Positions 36,720-48,339 of a stretch of 64,000 bases of DNA are shown piece by piece. The position numbers and the translations under genes are program-made. This DNA comes from Pelomyxa schiedti (Eukaryota; Evosea; Pelobiontida; Pelomyxidae). The stretch spans positions 18,822-82,821 of the forward strand of contig JAHLWZ010000306.1 in the NCBI GenBank assembly GCA_020536535.1. The letters are read 5' to 3'. Every line of letters begins with the position of its first letter. Position 1 is the stretch's first letter. Below the pieces are notes generated by a model. The model ran no database searches. It was not told where the DNA came from and saw only the letters and a list, made by a program, of their open reading frames with translations.

Positions 36720-37260
36720 TCTGTTTCGACGTTTTGTGGGTTGCTAGGTATTTCAAATCTCCACCTGATGTAATTCTTTCTTGTTTCACTGGTTCTTGTG
36801 GTATCTTCTACTTTTGCTCTTCTTTAGCCACTTTAACTCTAAGCTCACTATCCAGATATGGTTTAAGTCTATCAATATGAATTACTAATACACCAACATT
36901 GAAGTTATCACTTGCTTCCTTCAAGTGTGATAGCATCTTTTTTGCTGTTTTGACTTTTTTATGATCTGTTGCTCTTGTACAATGTCTCAGATCATTTGTC
37001 TCTCATGCAGTTGTTGTTTCATTTTAGTATCACCTTCTTGATTGGATAATTCCCCAATAACAATGTATCAACAGGCGATCAAAAAAGAAAGGAGTTTCAC
37101 TGGTTAGGACTGATGGTGTTGTATTGATATCAAATTCTATCCAGTGCAATTGTTGATCCCAGTCAGTAGGATTGTTTCCTTGGGTGGGAAACTGCACCAA
37201 AAGAGAACAAAGAGGCACAAAGTATTATATTATATTCATCTTGGAATTATGCTTCTGTGT
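36720..37260 (-). mobile_element. Decayed Ty3/gypsy-type retrotransposon fragment (integrase C-terminal region)
   Basis: On the minus strand, 37218-37030 encodes NPTDWDQQLHWIEFDINTTP followed by VLTSETPFFF. This is the gypsy-type integrase segment in which the W-x-x-x-L-x-x-x-E-F run is followed by a serine-threonine-x-x-TPF motif. Further downstream (about 36915-36820) VLVIHIDRLKPYLDSELR matches the segment that follows it in such polyproteins (V-H-x-x-R-L-K-P-Y). The two parts are separated by stops and frame changes, so the element is dead. No long terminal repeats or reverse transcriptase are seen. Confidence 0.65.
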
Positions 37261-37429
37261 ATGTTGTGCCTAAACTAACTCAATAACAGAAGACAGAAAG
37301 AGAGGGTTCTATTGTTTACTTTGGATTTGTTGTTTGTTTGTTTGAGTTTATGTGATTCTGAGCTTGGAGTGTTGAAATCAAGTCGATGAGCCTCATCAAC
37401 TGGAGTATTGCTTGTCACTGCCAAATCGC

Positions 37430-38871
37430 ATGTATTCCTTGGCGAGGCACAACAGAATCAGTGATTTAATTGTCAATCCGCGTGAGACGTTTCCCGCCGA
37501 GCCAAGAGGTCAACGGCTCGGAAAACTTTTTTCCGTTTTTACCGATCAAGTTGTATTGATGGTGGTTGGGCTTGTGGCATTTTTGGCTGTTTCGTTGTGG
37601 CTCCCCGTCGGGGAAGCGGCATCTTCAACCACCCCCATAACTGCAAGATGGTGCGGCCAGCCGGACGGGTTGTCGGCGGAACCTATCCCTTACGAGAGGT
37701 GGCACTCCCTGATGATTGTAAGGTATAAATTATCGATGACAGCCCACGGCGGTGGATCATTTGTCTCAAATTTGTCCTTTGTGTTGTCTCGGAACCCCCA
37801 TCATTCATCAAGTGGCGCAGTTCACACCCCGATGATATTGAGACCTGTATGGGTGGTTTGGTGTACCTGCTTACTCAGAGCGGGGTGCCTGTTTACTACG
37901 TTATTCTGACCAATGGAGATAAAGCACGAATATCCTCCCATTCAAATATTACAACACCCTACCTACCCTCAGCCACGCTCTCTCTATTTTTCGGTTAATG
38001 GAATTCGGGATACACACACAAAAGGGATGTGGAAACCCTTCTATATGTGAGAACCTCACAGCTCCCGAAATCGCTTCATTGAGACAACAGGAGACTATAA
38101 CTGCCGCGGCAATTCTAGGAGTTCCTTCATCTAATATCTATTTCCTTGGTTACGAAGGTTTACCAAAGTATTTAAGGCAATCATCTTATACTGTTGTAGA
38201 TGCAGAGTTAACAACATACCCCGAAGAGGATATTCGAAAGAATATTATTCAACTAATGAGGGAAGTGAGGCCAGAGGTCAGAAAGAAATTCCGCGTTAAT
38301 GTATCTCTTATGCTCTCCCAGGTAGTTATAACGTGGTACCTGTTCCCGCGGTTTGAACTGCAACCTGGGGATATCTATATTGATCTTGGATATCACCCGG
38401 ATCACCAGCAGACAGGAAAATTGGTCCTGGAATCCCTTTTTGACGCGGTTATACTCCTTTGCGGACTATCCATCTTATTTGGTTACCATTATTAGGGTGT
38501 GTCACGTCTTTACCCAGAACTTGGTGAATCACACTATATCCTCGAATTCTACATGTGGGAGTTTTGTTACCCCTCTCATTACTTCCAAATGACAAAGGCA
38601 AGCCACCCTCACTCCTTCCTAACCTCGCCCGCTCCCCTTCGCCGCTCTACGGAGAATGGATTGAGTGGGTTCGAGCACAACTAATTCCTCACCAAAGGAA
38701 CTCCTCTCCAAAGCCGCAAGTGCTGAGGCCGCACACGAGTCACAGTGCCTGGGGTTCTATGAAGTGGAGGCAGGAATGTACCGCCTCTACACAGCAACAG
38801 CAAAATTCTCCAATGTCACGACCTGTGAGATGGCCACAGGCTTTACCCAATACTCTGAAATCACTTTCTAA
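37430..38871 (+). CDS. PIG-L/LmbE-type deacetylase, membrane anchored
   Basis: The start is the ATG at 37430. A single N-terminal hydrophobic helix (VVLMVVGLVAFLAVSLWLPV, about residues 40-60) suggests a type II membrane protein. Then come SHPDDIETCMGGLVYLL (zinc-binding HPDD), VYYVILTNGDK and CGNPSICENLTAPEIASLR. Next are ETITAAAILGVPSSNIYFLG, IRKNIIQLMREVRPE and DLGYHPDHQQTGKLVLES (second zinc ligand set, HPDH). The last exons end TGFTQYSEITF. The family removes N-acetyl groups from GlcNAc-PI (GPI anchor step 2, ER) or from small glycosides. One intron (37924-38024) appears to be GC-AG. The exon between 37700 and 37820 reads through a run that may hide another intron. Confidence 0.75.
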
Positions 38872-38949
38872 AACCACTGGTTGTCTTCAGTTGCTTTTGT
38901 ATTATTTGAGAGCTGACAAACCAATAGCATCGAATTTGATGAAAGTTTT
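38872..38949. other. Spacer between the deacetylase and the duplicated locus
   Basis: Short AT-rich spacer; nothing recognised. Confidence 0.4.
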
Positions 38950-40046
38950 TTTTATATTCTTTTTTGTCAATCAAGTCCCCCAGAGCACAGCACCTCACAA
39001 TGAAGTTGAGTACCTCACACTGTGGTTGCTTCAGTACCGAATCCGCGAGTTTGCATATCTTTCGTTGTTGCATGTCGGTTGAGGCACTGTTGGCAGCCGA
39101 GATTGCCCCCAGGAGAGACCATGAGTTGCGATCAGGAGGGAATGGTGGCGCAGTACTCCTTACACAGCAGTAACAAACTTCAATTTACAGCTCTTGCAGG
39201 CGGTCGTCATCATAGTCGCACTTCCTATTCACCAGATGGTGTGCCCAGTATACAAACACTCTTTTTTCTGTCATTCTTCAGAGAATGGCCGAGGAACCAA
39301 ATCAGAGTAAGTGTTTGTTGTGCTCACAAACCTCAGGTGGAAGTCATCCTCGTAGTCTCTTTCAGGAGATGCTTCAGTTTCGAGCTCTTCTCTGCATATA
39401 TGCCTAGCTTTTCTCCTTAGTCAGCAAAGTTCATCATTCTCTGTTCCCACCTTGGGTCATCGTTCCCTAATTTCCATCTCCTTGTCTCCAAAGCTTCTTC
39501 ATAAAGACCGCGCTGAGTGAGTTTCTCTGCACTTGCCACTTTCATCTCCCACACACGTTGCTTCACTGCTGACTTCAACACTTTCTTTGCAGCTTTCATT
39601 TATGTCATATTTCTCTCCATGTCGCCACCGTTCCTCCTTGCTCATTTGACCCAGTCAACATCGATAGCGACAAGCATCATCGCACCAGAACGGCTGTTCA
39701 TGAAAAGCGTGGTGAGGTTCTCCATGTGTTCGAGCACGTGCTTGGCGGCATGTGAACGCATAAGCGTGCTGTTGTCAATACAATCATCGGTGAGGAGAAC
39801 TGGATTACAGTGTATTCGTGGTGCTTGTCGCTATCGACGCCGCAGCAACACTGGTCGGGTTACTATTTCCAGGCACTACCTTCACTTGAACGTAGTCGTA
39901 CTCGTCCTCCTCCACATTGACGGACCGTCGGGGGAGCAACAACATCCAGTCCACGCACAGGGAGTTGGGGTTGTGGTTGTGGTGGGATTGCCACCTGTTC
40001 GTGACCGTTTTCGGGGTAGCTGCTTGGTCGCTGGGCCGATCATTTG
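38950..40046 (-). pseudogene. Broken tandem copy of the 40065-41322 gene, with an internal inversion
   Basis: This region aligns by eye to the whole of the intact neighbour at 40065-41322. It keeps the 3' segment (CEVLNFIVRCCALGDLID; 38950-39070), the middle helices (KVLKSAVKQRVWEMKVASAE, 39417-39599) and the 5' end (KQLPRKRSRTGGNP, about 40040-39990), all on the minus strand. Reading frame is lost in several places, and the 5' part is out of frame after GGNPTTTT. The segment at about 39677-39821 is in the opposite orientation: its SMCSSTCLAACERISVLLSI reads on the plus strand. Confidence 0.75.
39661..39837. repeat. Perfect 16-bp inverted repeat bounding a 145-bp inverted segment
   Basis: tcgatagcgacaagca (39661-39676) and its exact reverse complement (39822-39837) flank the segment that is inverted relative to the intact tandem copy. 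The intact copy has only a loosely similar sequence at one edge, near 40877-40895. Confidence 0.85.
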
Positions 40047-40064
40047 CTGATTAACGTTTTTTTT

Positions 40065-41322
40065 TTATTCTAGTTCGTCAATCAAGTCCCCAAGGCCACA
40101 GCACGTAACAATGAAGTTGAGTACCTCGAACTGTTGCTCTTCTACTTCGGTACCGAATCCTGCAAGTTTGCATATCTTGCTCATTACACTGTTGATTGTT
40201 GTTATTTTAAAAAGGTATGGAAGAAAATCTCAGGGAAAATACGAACCTTGTGTCGATGCTCCAGTCATCAGTTGAGGCACTGCCCTCAGTCGAGAGTACC
40301 CCCAGGCAAGACCATGAGTGGCGATTAAGAGGGAATGGTGGAGGTGGCGCAGTACTCTCTACACAGCAGTAAAATACTTCAATTTCAAACTCTTGCAGCT
40401 GGTCAATCTCATCACAATCGCGCCCCCTCTTCACCATATGCCCAAAGCAATATATAAACACTCTCTTTTTGTTGTGACAATGGCAAAGGAACCAAATAGC
40501 ACCAGAGTAACGGTTTGTTGTGCTCACAGCCTTGATGCCGTAATACTCATCGTCAGAGTCAGTGTCATCCTTTTCAGATTCACTCTCGGATATGCATATA
40601 CGCATAGCTCTGCTCCTCAACTCATAATACCTCATCATTCTCTGTTCCCAGCTTGGGTCATCTATTCCTAATTTCCATCTCCTTTTCAAAGCTTCTTCAT
40701 AATGAATGGTGAGCTTCTTTGCAGTCACCACGTTCTTCTCCCACTCGCACTGTTTCACTGCCGACTCTAACATTTTCGTTGCAGCTTTCAGTTCTGCCAG
40801 GTGCCTATCCAAGACGCCAACATTACCCTCTGCAAGTTTGACCCAGCCAGCATCACCAGCACCGCTGCTGCTGTCAGCGTCGATCTCAGCACCACGAATA
40901 CACCGCAATCCAGTTCTCCTCACCGATGATTGTATTGACAACAGCACGCTTATGCGTTCACATGCCGCCAAGCACGTGCGCGAACACATGGAGAACCTCA
41001 CCATGTTTTTGATCAGCCGATTCGTCGTGGCTTCCGTTTCCATGGTACCGCAACCGGGTGGTTTTCCAGGCACCACCTTGAGCACTTTGACGTCGTCGTC
41101 GTCGTCATCCTCGCCCGCCTCGGCGCCGGCAACCCAAGTGAAGTGCAGTCGTGGTGTCGGCGGCAGTGGTGGATTGGCAGGAGGCCAACACAACATCGTC
41201 GCGATTATGTCCAGCACAGCCGGTGGAACAACCACATCAAGCCCACGCACAGTGGTAGTTGCGGGATTGCCACCTGTTCGCGACCGTTTCACTGGTAGCT
41301 GCTTGGCCGCTTGGCTGCTCAT
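40065..41322 (-). CDS. Lineage-specific F-box-like protein (intact tandem copy)
   Basis: The start is the ATG at 41322; a GTG one codon upstream is ignored. A long first exon runs to about 40250. A short final exon (CKLAGFGTEVEEQQFEVLNF, ending LGDLIDELE) splices in phase, with stop at 40065. The N-terminus is basic (KQLPVKRSRTGG). A segment VVPPAVLDIIATMLCWPP has the F-box-like pattern (hydrophobic-P-x-x-L-x-x-I). An acidic run (GEDDDDDD) follows. Then come FSMCSRTCLAACERISVLLSI, a helix-rich charged middle (LAELKAATKMLESAVKQCEW) and SESESEKDDTDSDDE. Function unknown. The neighbouring copy is broken, so this appears to be the functional member of a tandem pair. Confidence 0.55.
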
Positions 41323-41499
41323 CACAGTGGTATGAGTGTAAGACTTTCTTACGAGAATTCGACTGACGCTGATGAAGCCTCCTCGAAGTCAATATTCTAC
41401 TTCCAACACATTCTACACAAATGATATCACTACTATCACTCCCAATGGCGAAGGTTTTTCGGCAACAAGAAATGAGTTTTTGATTACTTAGGTGCATGT

Positions 41500-44400
41500 T
41501 TAGCCTTGCATGAAAATGAATTGAGCGGGAGACAACAGTTTGAGAAGAAAGTGCACAACAACAAACTTGGGCAGAACTCCAATCGGGTGAAACACTGGTG
41601 GTTGTTGTTGTTGTGATGGCTGTGGTAAACATGGTATCCTGCTGACTTCAACAACTGAAACAAGCCGTGGCTTCTTTCTCGTTGGTCCTTTGGGAGAAGT
41701 CACACAGTTGGAACTTGTATCAACTTGTGGACCTGCTTGTGATCGGGCAAAAGATGCGGAGGAGGCTGGTGAGTCAAACAGGTTTTGCTCACCGTGGAGG
41801 AGATGCACGTACTCCTGAAACTGTTGATGCAACCAGTAATTTCTGTTCCAACTGAGGAACACTGTCTTGACAACGGTCTTGAACCACAGGGGAAAGTTAA
41901 TGTGCCTCTCAGGGCTCCAAAGGGCAGGTGAGAAGAAGAACGCTGGGGTTGATGGTGACGGGCATTGCCGGTGGAGAAACTGCATCACCATGTCAACTTG
42001 AGTGTGTTGAAGAAGTGGCAGCGCCGCCACGGAATCTTGTGAGGGAGGTTGTGGTGGCCTGAGTGACAACCCGTGATACCACAGTACTGTTGCAAAATCT
42101 TTCTGACTTTCATTTCGTAAAGAGTGGAACAGAAAATGAGGATTGCAAGAGCTCAATTTGGCTCCAAACTTGAGAAGAAGTGATGCAATTTCGGGGCTGA
42201 TGCAATTTCGGGGCGTTCTGTAATCTCCAGGAGGGTTTTGGGAATCATTTCTGGGAGTTGAGTTGCTGTACCCCGGGAATAAATACTAGTATGTTCATGT
42301 GGCAATTTCAACTCAGCATTGGGGTCTGCTCCTTTCAGCAATAGAAACTCAACCATCTGTGCACACTTCTCTCCATACTGTCGACACAGTAGCAGCTCAA
42401 TGGACGAGGCACCATTGTCCAAAGTAAGAGGCAGTGGGAAGCCAAGTCCATCATGTGCAGTATCATTGAAAAGATACCTTGAGAGCAAAACTTTTTTGCA
42501 ACTCACAGCGTACTCGGCTAATTTCGCCCGGAACATTTCTGTGTCACTCAAAATCAATGAACCAAGCCAATAATTCCCGTCCACCTTTGTATTGCCAATG
42601 TCAACGCCTTGTCTCAACAAGGCATGCCTTGATGCCACAGAAACCCTGTAGAAGGTGTTCTTTGCATCACCGACCCACTCACTGTTGAGAAAAGGGAGAA
42701 CCATATGAACGACGTTTTGTTGTTCCTCTGAAGTGGCACAGTGAGTGATTGCACTGATACAAAAGAATACTTCCTTGTATGGCGTCTCTACGCAAGACTT
42801 TGTGAGTGTGCGAATTATGAGCAGTGATACAATGTGTGCCTTTGAAGCTGGTAGAAGGGAGGGGAGGTTGCGTTTTCCCAATCTAATAACTTGGGCCAAG
42901 ATAGAGAATACATGACACACGGAACCTTCTTTTGTCAAGGAGTCGGCACAACATGCAAGTAATGTCTGAAGAGAAGAGTCGTCAAGATTTGCAAGAACTT
43001 TGTCTTTTGGCAAATCGGATCCGAACGGGCCATAGCTCCACCAGTGTTCAAAGCAGCCCAGTGAAACCTTCAAAAGAAATTGCTGGTCCATTTTATTGCA
43101 AGCCGCCGAAGTTGGCAGAATTAGTTGGTCCCGCCTTGGTGCACCAGAATCCAAAAGTGAGTTAACAAACTCCACGCCCTTTGATTGGATTTCATCACCC
43201 CCCAACTGGAAAAATAACTCGATGAATTCTCGCCGTGTCTGGTGATCAACATCATTTTTGAGATTTGCGTACTTGTACAAGATTGTGATGGCATGTTTTT
43301 GGAGAAGTGGTTTAATTGGGGAATCTCTGCCTCCACTAGGTCTCATGAGAGCAAGAAGGAATCGAAGAGGAGACTTGGGTCTTTTCTGTTCATTATAATA
43401 ATAATCCCGAGTGATTTTGAAGGGAGGTAGGGGAACGTCAAGCAGCTCCATTGCCATGTCGAAAGCAATTTCAGACACCTGAGGAGCTAATTCAACCAGG
43501 TCTCGAACACGGCAAGGTTCCACTTGTGGAAATCCCTTGTTCAAACATGCAGCAATCTCAGTGAAATAATGGGATGCTATAGTTTTGCCGACGTCTGAAT
43601 AACAGAATCCCGAAAAGAGTTCTTCCACTAATAGGTAGTCACTGTCCAAGTTGTCAAGCAGCACATTTAACACATCTAGCTCATGATGTTGTTCACTGCT
43701 GAGAGTATTCTCATTTCTTTCAAACTGAGCTTCATATTTGACATGATGAATTTCCCCACATGTGCACTGGGATTTGCACGGTAACAACTCACAGTTCAGT
43801 AGCACACTGACTAAAGGCACAGCGCAATCTGGATTGGCTTTTGATAGCTTGCACAGGCCGAGGGACTTCCAGCACCCATCCAGTGACAGTATGAACACTG
43901 ACAGATGTATGAGTGGCCAAACTACCATTCCGCATGAAACCAGACCCTCAACACAGTGCTCCACCAGGTAGTGCCTCTGTTCCGCTGGCAACTCACTGTA
44001 TGCCACCCTGACCTTGTGTTGGGTCTTCAGCCAGTGTGACACCAACTCCGCAAGCTTGAACGGCGCCGCATCGTCGGTGTCACCGCTGTCACTTGTCAGC
44101 GAAAGGTAAAACTCACTCTGTAATGTCATTGGTGGCATTTCCTCCACCTTCAGCGAGTCAACGCAACTCACAAGAAACGGCACGTGAAACAGCTCCTCCA
44201 CTCCCGCCCGCACCACTTTATCGGTATTTTTCGACGAAACCACCACACTGCCGCTACGACTACTAGTATCATCTTCCGTGGCCACCGCCGCGTTCATGTC
44301 GGTGGCACGCGACACCGCGCAGTCGATCAGTGTCAGCGTGGTGTCGTAACACTCGGTCATTAGGCTCCACCAAGTAACAGCAGCACCGTACATTAGACTA

Positions 44401-44696
44401 CGCTTTGGTGATGGTGGTGGTGGAGGAGGCGGCGGCGTCGGTGGTCGTGGTTGCGGAGGCGGCTGTTGTTGCTGTTGTCGTGGTGCTGGTGGCGCAGCTG
44501 CTGTCGTTGTGTTGGTGAGTACTTTCATTCGGACCGAGTGGGTTTTGGACCCCTTACGGCGGCCACGTCGGCCTCGCATTTTGCCACCCGAAAGTGTCGT
44601 GGTTGTGCTGCCTTTTGGGAAAATTGATTTTTCTTCAAACGAACAGGTGGTGCGAGAGTCGGGGAAAGTAATCCCTTGTGTTCGTGGGTTGTTCAC
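41500..44696 (-). CDS. Long ankyrin-repeat protein, frameshifted by a 17-bp duplication
   Basis: An almost uninterrupted frame starts at the ATG at 44696 and runs to a stop at 42153 (847 codons). It has a Pro/Gln-rich head, a long helical middle, paired Cys at PCKSQCTCGEIHH, and repeats near the end (VEFLLLKGADPNAELKLP). Directly after LLEITERPEIAS a 17-bp tandem duplication (42181-42214) shifts the frame and ends the protein at ...SSLEPN. In the other frame the sequence carries on for another 218 codons to 41500, starting LLLKFGAKLSSCNPHFLFHS. That completes an ankyrin-type repeat and adds a C-terminal helical domain (FKTVVKTVFL; YWLHQQFQEYVHLL). The gene therefore seems to have encoded about 1,060 residues before the shift. 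Unlike its neighbours it has no introns. An ATG 44 codons from the end of the 5' low-complexity part could also be the start. Confidence 0.7.
42181..42214. repeat. Exact 17-bp tandem direct duplication
   Basis: tgatgcaatttcggggc occurs twice in a row (42181-42197 and 42198-42214). Removing one unit restores the ankyrin reading frame across it. Confidence 0.9.
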
Positions 44697-44750
44697 CAGA
44701 GACTATGGCGGCGAGATTGCGGAAGCGGTTGTGGACTTTAGTTTGGGTTC

Positions 44751-47700
44751 CTACGTATCCTCAGTGTCCTGTGCTGCAAGGTCTTCCTTGAAGAGTAGAC
44801 TGAGGGGTGCAACGAGACCTGAGAATGGAGTTGTTGTTCTGGGTGTTGTTGGGGTGGAGGTTGTTGTTGAGGTGGCTGAAGTCGTTGTAGTGGTTGGTGT
44901 GCTTGTGATTGCACTTGTAATAGTGCTGGTGCCGGTGCCGGTGCCGGTGCCGGTGCCGGTGCCGGTGCCAGTGACAGTGCCGGTGATAGTGGATGTAACT
45001 GTGGTGGGTGTTGTAGGGCAATTGGTGGGGTCTGGGGTAGAGATCTGTTCTCGTGTTATGATCATTGAATCAAACGCGATGATGACTGGAAATTCCTTTG
45101 GAGCACCATCAAATAATGGAATCTTGGGGTAGCGCTGACTAAAGTGCGTCATTGCAAGAGCATGTGCGCTCATCCTGTTCTAGAGTTAAACTATTTAAAT
45201 CTTAATCTCTTTGCTAACTGTTGAGCAACATGAATTGCTTCGTTGGTGGTGCTGTGCTTCTTTGATGCCGCTTCTTCAGCCATTTCATTCTCGAGTGTGG
45301 CCTCGTGTATTAGTACCGTAGCTCCAGTTCCTGCCTCAATCAAAGGTATGCTTGGTCTGGTGTCTCCTGAGAATCTAGGACACTGATTGGCATTCCGAGA
45401 GTAAACACTTCTCATACACAATTTTCCATCCGGAGTTGTGTGTTACACAAACGCCGAAGGCATCTAGGCAGTGTATTACACGAACAGGAATTATTGATTG
45501 CAACTCCAGTCTTTCCATTGGCGCCCTGTTTTTCGTTGCTTAGGGTTAATGGAACATACCACCAAAACGAGAAACCTTAATGGTTCTGGTAAACTTCGCG
45601 AATCAGCAAGAACGGGGGTAGTGACATAAACATATGATGCGGCACCATTTGGCAGCATAAGGTCCTGTATTTCACAGTATTCTATAAGCCAGAACCAAAA
45701 CGAAGGAGGGCCAAGTATCAAGAGAGGCTCCTTGCATCCTGCCTTGGGCGTTTTGAGAAATACTTCTTAGAAGAGAATAGAAACCTGCTTCCTAATTTCC
45801 AGAATTCTAAGTATCCCAAAGTTGTGATCCCCATGAATATGCGAGATAAAAATAAACTCGAGGCGGCAAATTATCTCTCTCGCAACGGAAACACCAAATA
45901 TTCTGCATATCTGCCCAAAAGTACCTTCACCACAGTCCAGGATAAACGACCCTCCACCAGCCACAGTCACAAGTATACCGGAAACTACAGTTGATGTCAG
46001 TGGGAAGTGCAGCAAGGGAACTCATACCATTGCGGTACTTTGCTGGTAGAGATGCGCCTGTGCCTAGAAACACAATCCTAAAGCTGTTACGGGCGATAGA
46101 GGGGACTGCTTGGGGTAAAGACGACAATCCTTCCAAGGCCAGAGTTCTTTCAAATTGACAGCTACCCGTCATAGGCACGCTTTCAAGTGATATAGGGGGG
46201 AGGCTACAGTTTCTTCTATACTCTGTGATGGCAGCAACTAATTCCGAATCGCTTCGAATATCAGACAGTACCTGAAATAATGAAAACAATAAGTCTCAAA
46301 TGTGGTCTACTTTTTCGGAGTCCCATGGTGGAAGAAGTTCACTGAAATCAAACCCAACACTGCTTTCAGGAGTTAATACAAATTTAAGCAAATGTTTTCC
46401 AGGTTGAACATTCGGTGGCAGTCGAGCTGTAAAAGGAAATTCAGAAAAGGAGGTTTGGACTTTTACCTACCAATGCCTGTGTTGGAAGGTTGCTCATAAA
46501 CAGCTAGAGGGAATAGCTCTGGGTGGATAAGATGCAGCTTTGCTTGAAGAAGTGCCGAACTACAGAGAGAAACTGTGCGAGAGCACACGTGGTCATTGAG
46601 TAGGATATGCTACAAACTTGATCAACACATAATAATACTTAAATAGGGGAAACCTGAACATTTGTATTAAACCGTTGAATCCATGTTGTGTATATCTCAT
46701 TTGTAAATACAACCATTGGTACTTTATGAATAATACATTTGACCTGTAAGGCAAGTGTAAAGACTTAGGCACTCAATGAAATAACGAAATACTTGATTCG
46801 AAAACTTCCCACCAGTGTAGTAGTCATGAAACTTGGAGTTTCCAACAATCCCCATAAGATACTCCTGTGCAGGACAATCAATAATCATAAATACCTTAGT
46901 GAGTGAGGTTAGAAACTAGAGGAACTAAATAGAAGGGCTTACGGGGCCTGGGCGTGCTGGAGAGACACACTCGTGAGGATGCACAGTAATGCCTTTGGAA
47001 TTTACAACAGATTCGCCCTTCACAAGTTTTCCTTTAAACTTTAAGAGTTTTCTCAACTTATGAACCTATGAGGTGCCTACCCCTAAGAGGTCCAAAAACA
47101 CCTAGTGCCTCAGCCTTTTTTGTATCAAATTTCCCAGGTGAATCAGGGATATGTACAATATAGCTCACACTAGTATTCTGATATGCATTAACTGGAAGTA
47201 ACACTCGCTGATGCACTTGCTATGAGTTGAGATCAGAATATAAACATGACTAAATAGCACCAACCATGAGTTCTTGTGGTAGGGGATGGTAATTGGTGGC
47301 TGCCTTATTCTTTGCATCTTCTTGCTATTCAATAAGTGAATGCGAATAGGTTGCAGAAAGAGACCTCAAGGTGTATTGTGGCACCAGATGCACTACATGT
47401 TGACGAGCTTGTCATTGGTGCTACCAAAGAACCAGGTAGTGACAAAACAGGTATAACACGTAGTTGATCATCAACAATTTGCTGCACAGTGGGGTCAATG
47501 TCAATGGGATTTAAACCTCTCCTGAGCAAAATGTGAGCCCAAAATAATGTTGTATTTAACAAAATACTTGTTGATGAAAAACCGAGTGCCAGTAATAACG
47601 TTTGTAGTGTGTGGTGGCCCAACGATGTTAATAAAAGGAGCACCCGACTCACAAACCGTGAGAAAGGCACCTTAGAGGCATCACTGATGAGGGAAAAAAG

Positions 47701-48102
47701 TTTGATTTTGCCTACCTGGTATTCCACCAATGTAGGACCAAGTCAGGCGGCTCAAGAACATTGTAGAAATGCGACTGAAAGATTGAACATAAGGCGAAGT
47801 GTTCCTCGAAACTGCGCACAAGAATAAGGTCTACCTAAGATGCAACTTCCATTCCGCAAACAACCTCTGCGTGCCTTCACCACACCCACCAAACAAGTAT
47901 CTCTTTTGATCAAAGAACACCAGCACCGATGCCGAGTCACTCGTGGCATCTGGGTTATTTATTAATTAATAAGTTTAAAATATGCGTGAGTTGTCATATG
48001 TCATTCCAAAACCACTGCCGCCACACGGACACCGTAGGAAAAAAAAAATAAATGGTAAACTCGCTCACCGGAACCAGGGGAAACAATCTGGATATAGACC
48101 AT
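44751..48102 (-). CDS. Ribonuclease Z, long form (ELAC2-type tRNA 3' endonuclease)
   Basis: The start is the ATG at 48102. Exon 1 (48069-48102, MVYIQIVSPGS) splices to exon 2 at 47949, giving FFDQKRYLFGGCGEGTQRLF, the opening of the N-terminal pseudo-lactamase half of long RNase Z. The C-terminal catalytic half has IVFLGTGASLPAKYRN, SFILDCGEGTFGQI and FISHIHGDHNFGILRIL (H-x-H-x-D-H zinc motif). It also has RFSGDTRPSIPLIEAG, LIHEATLENEM and ALAMTHFSQRYPKIPLF. All catalytic motifs are present. The enzyme cuts pre-tRNA 3' trailers in the nucleus and, in many eukaryotes, the organelle. The tail is a low-complexity Thr/Gly/Ser run encoded by a GGTGCC hexamer repeat. Exons between 46300 and 47700 are short and their edges are approximate. 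The gene is divergent from the thiol peroxidase gene (237 bp between start codons). Confidence 0.88.
44927..44970. repeat. (GGTGCC)n hexanucleotide repeat
   Basis: About seven copies of ggtgcc in tandem encode alternating Gly-Thr (read on the minus strand) in the RNase Z C-terminal tail. Confidence 0.9.
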
Positions 48103-48339
48103 CGTGTGCAATAACCAGTAGCAGTGAAGAATGACGAAAAGGAAAAGAAATTTAGCACTCGTTTAGCCTATCTCCTAGGTAACACTTTTCCCTCTCATCA
48201 CTCTAGCTTTTTCTTTTCAGCGAAATCCCATTGAAAAAGTCTACGGGATCAGGCTTTTTAAAGGCCCATTTTTCTCCAACTCAACCACAACAAAAAGAAT
48301 AATCACAGCTAAAACTACTACACAACCAACCCCGCTTCG

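Noticed and set aside
40706-41335. Plus-strand frame of 209 codons
   Set aside because: Mirror of the F-box-like gene on the minus strand, whose frame is longer, has an in-phase final exon and is repeated in the neighbouring copy.
44509-45132. Plus-strand frame of 207 codons
   Set aside because: Covers the head of the ankyrin gene and the RNase Z repeat tail in reverse. The Val-Pro-Val run is the other reading of the GGTGCC repeat.
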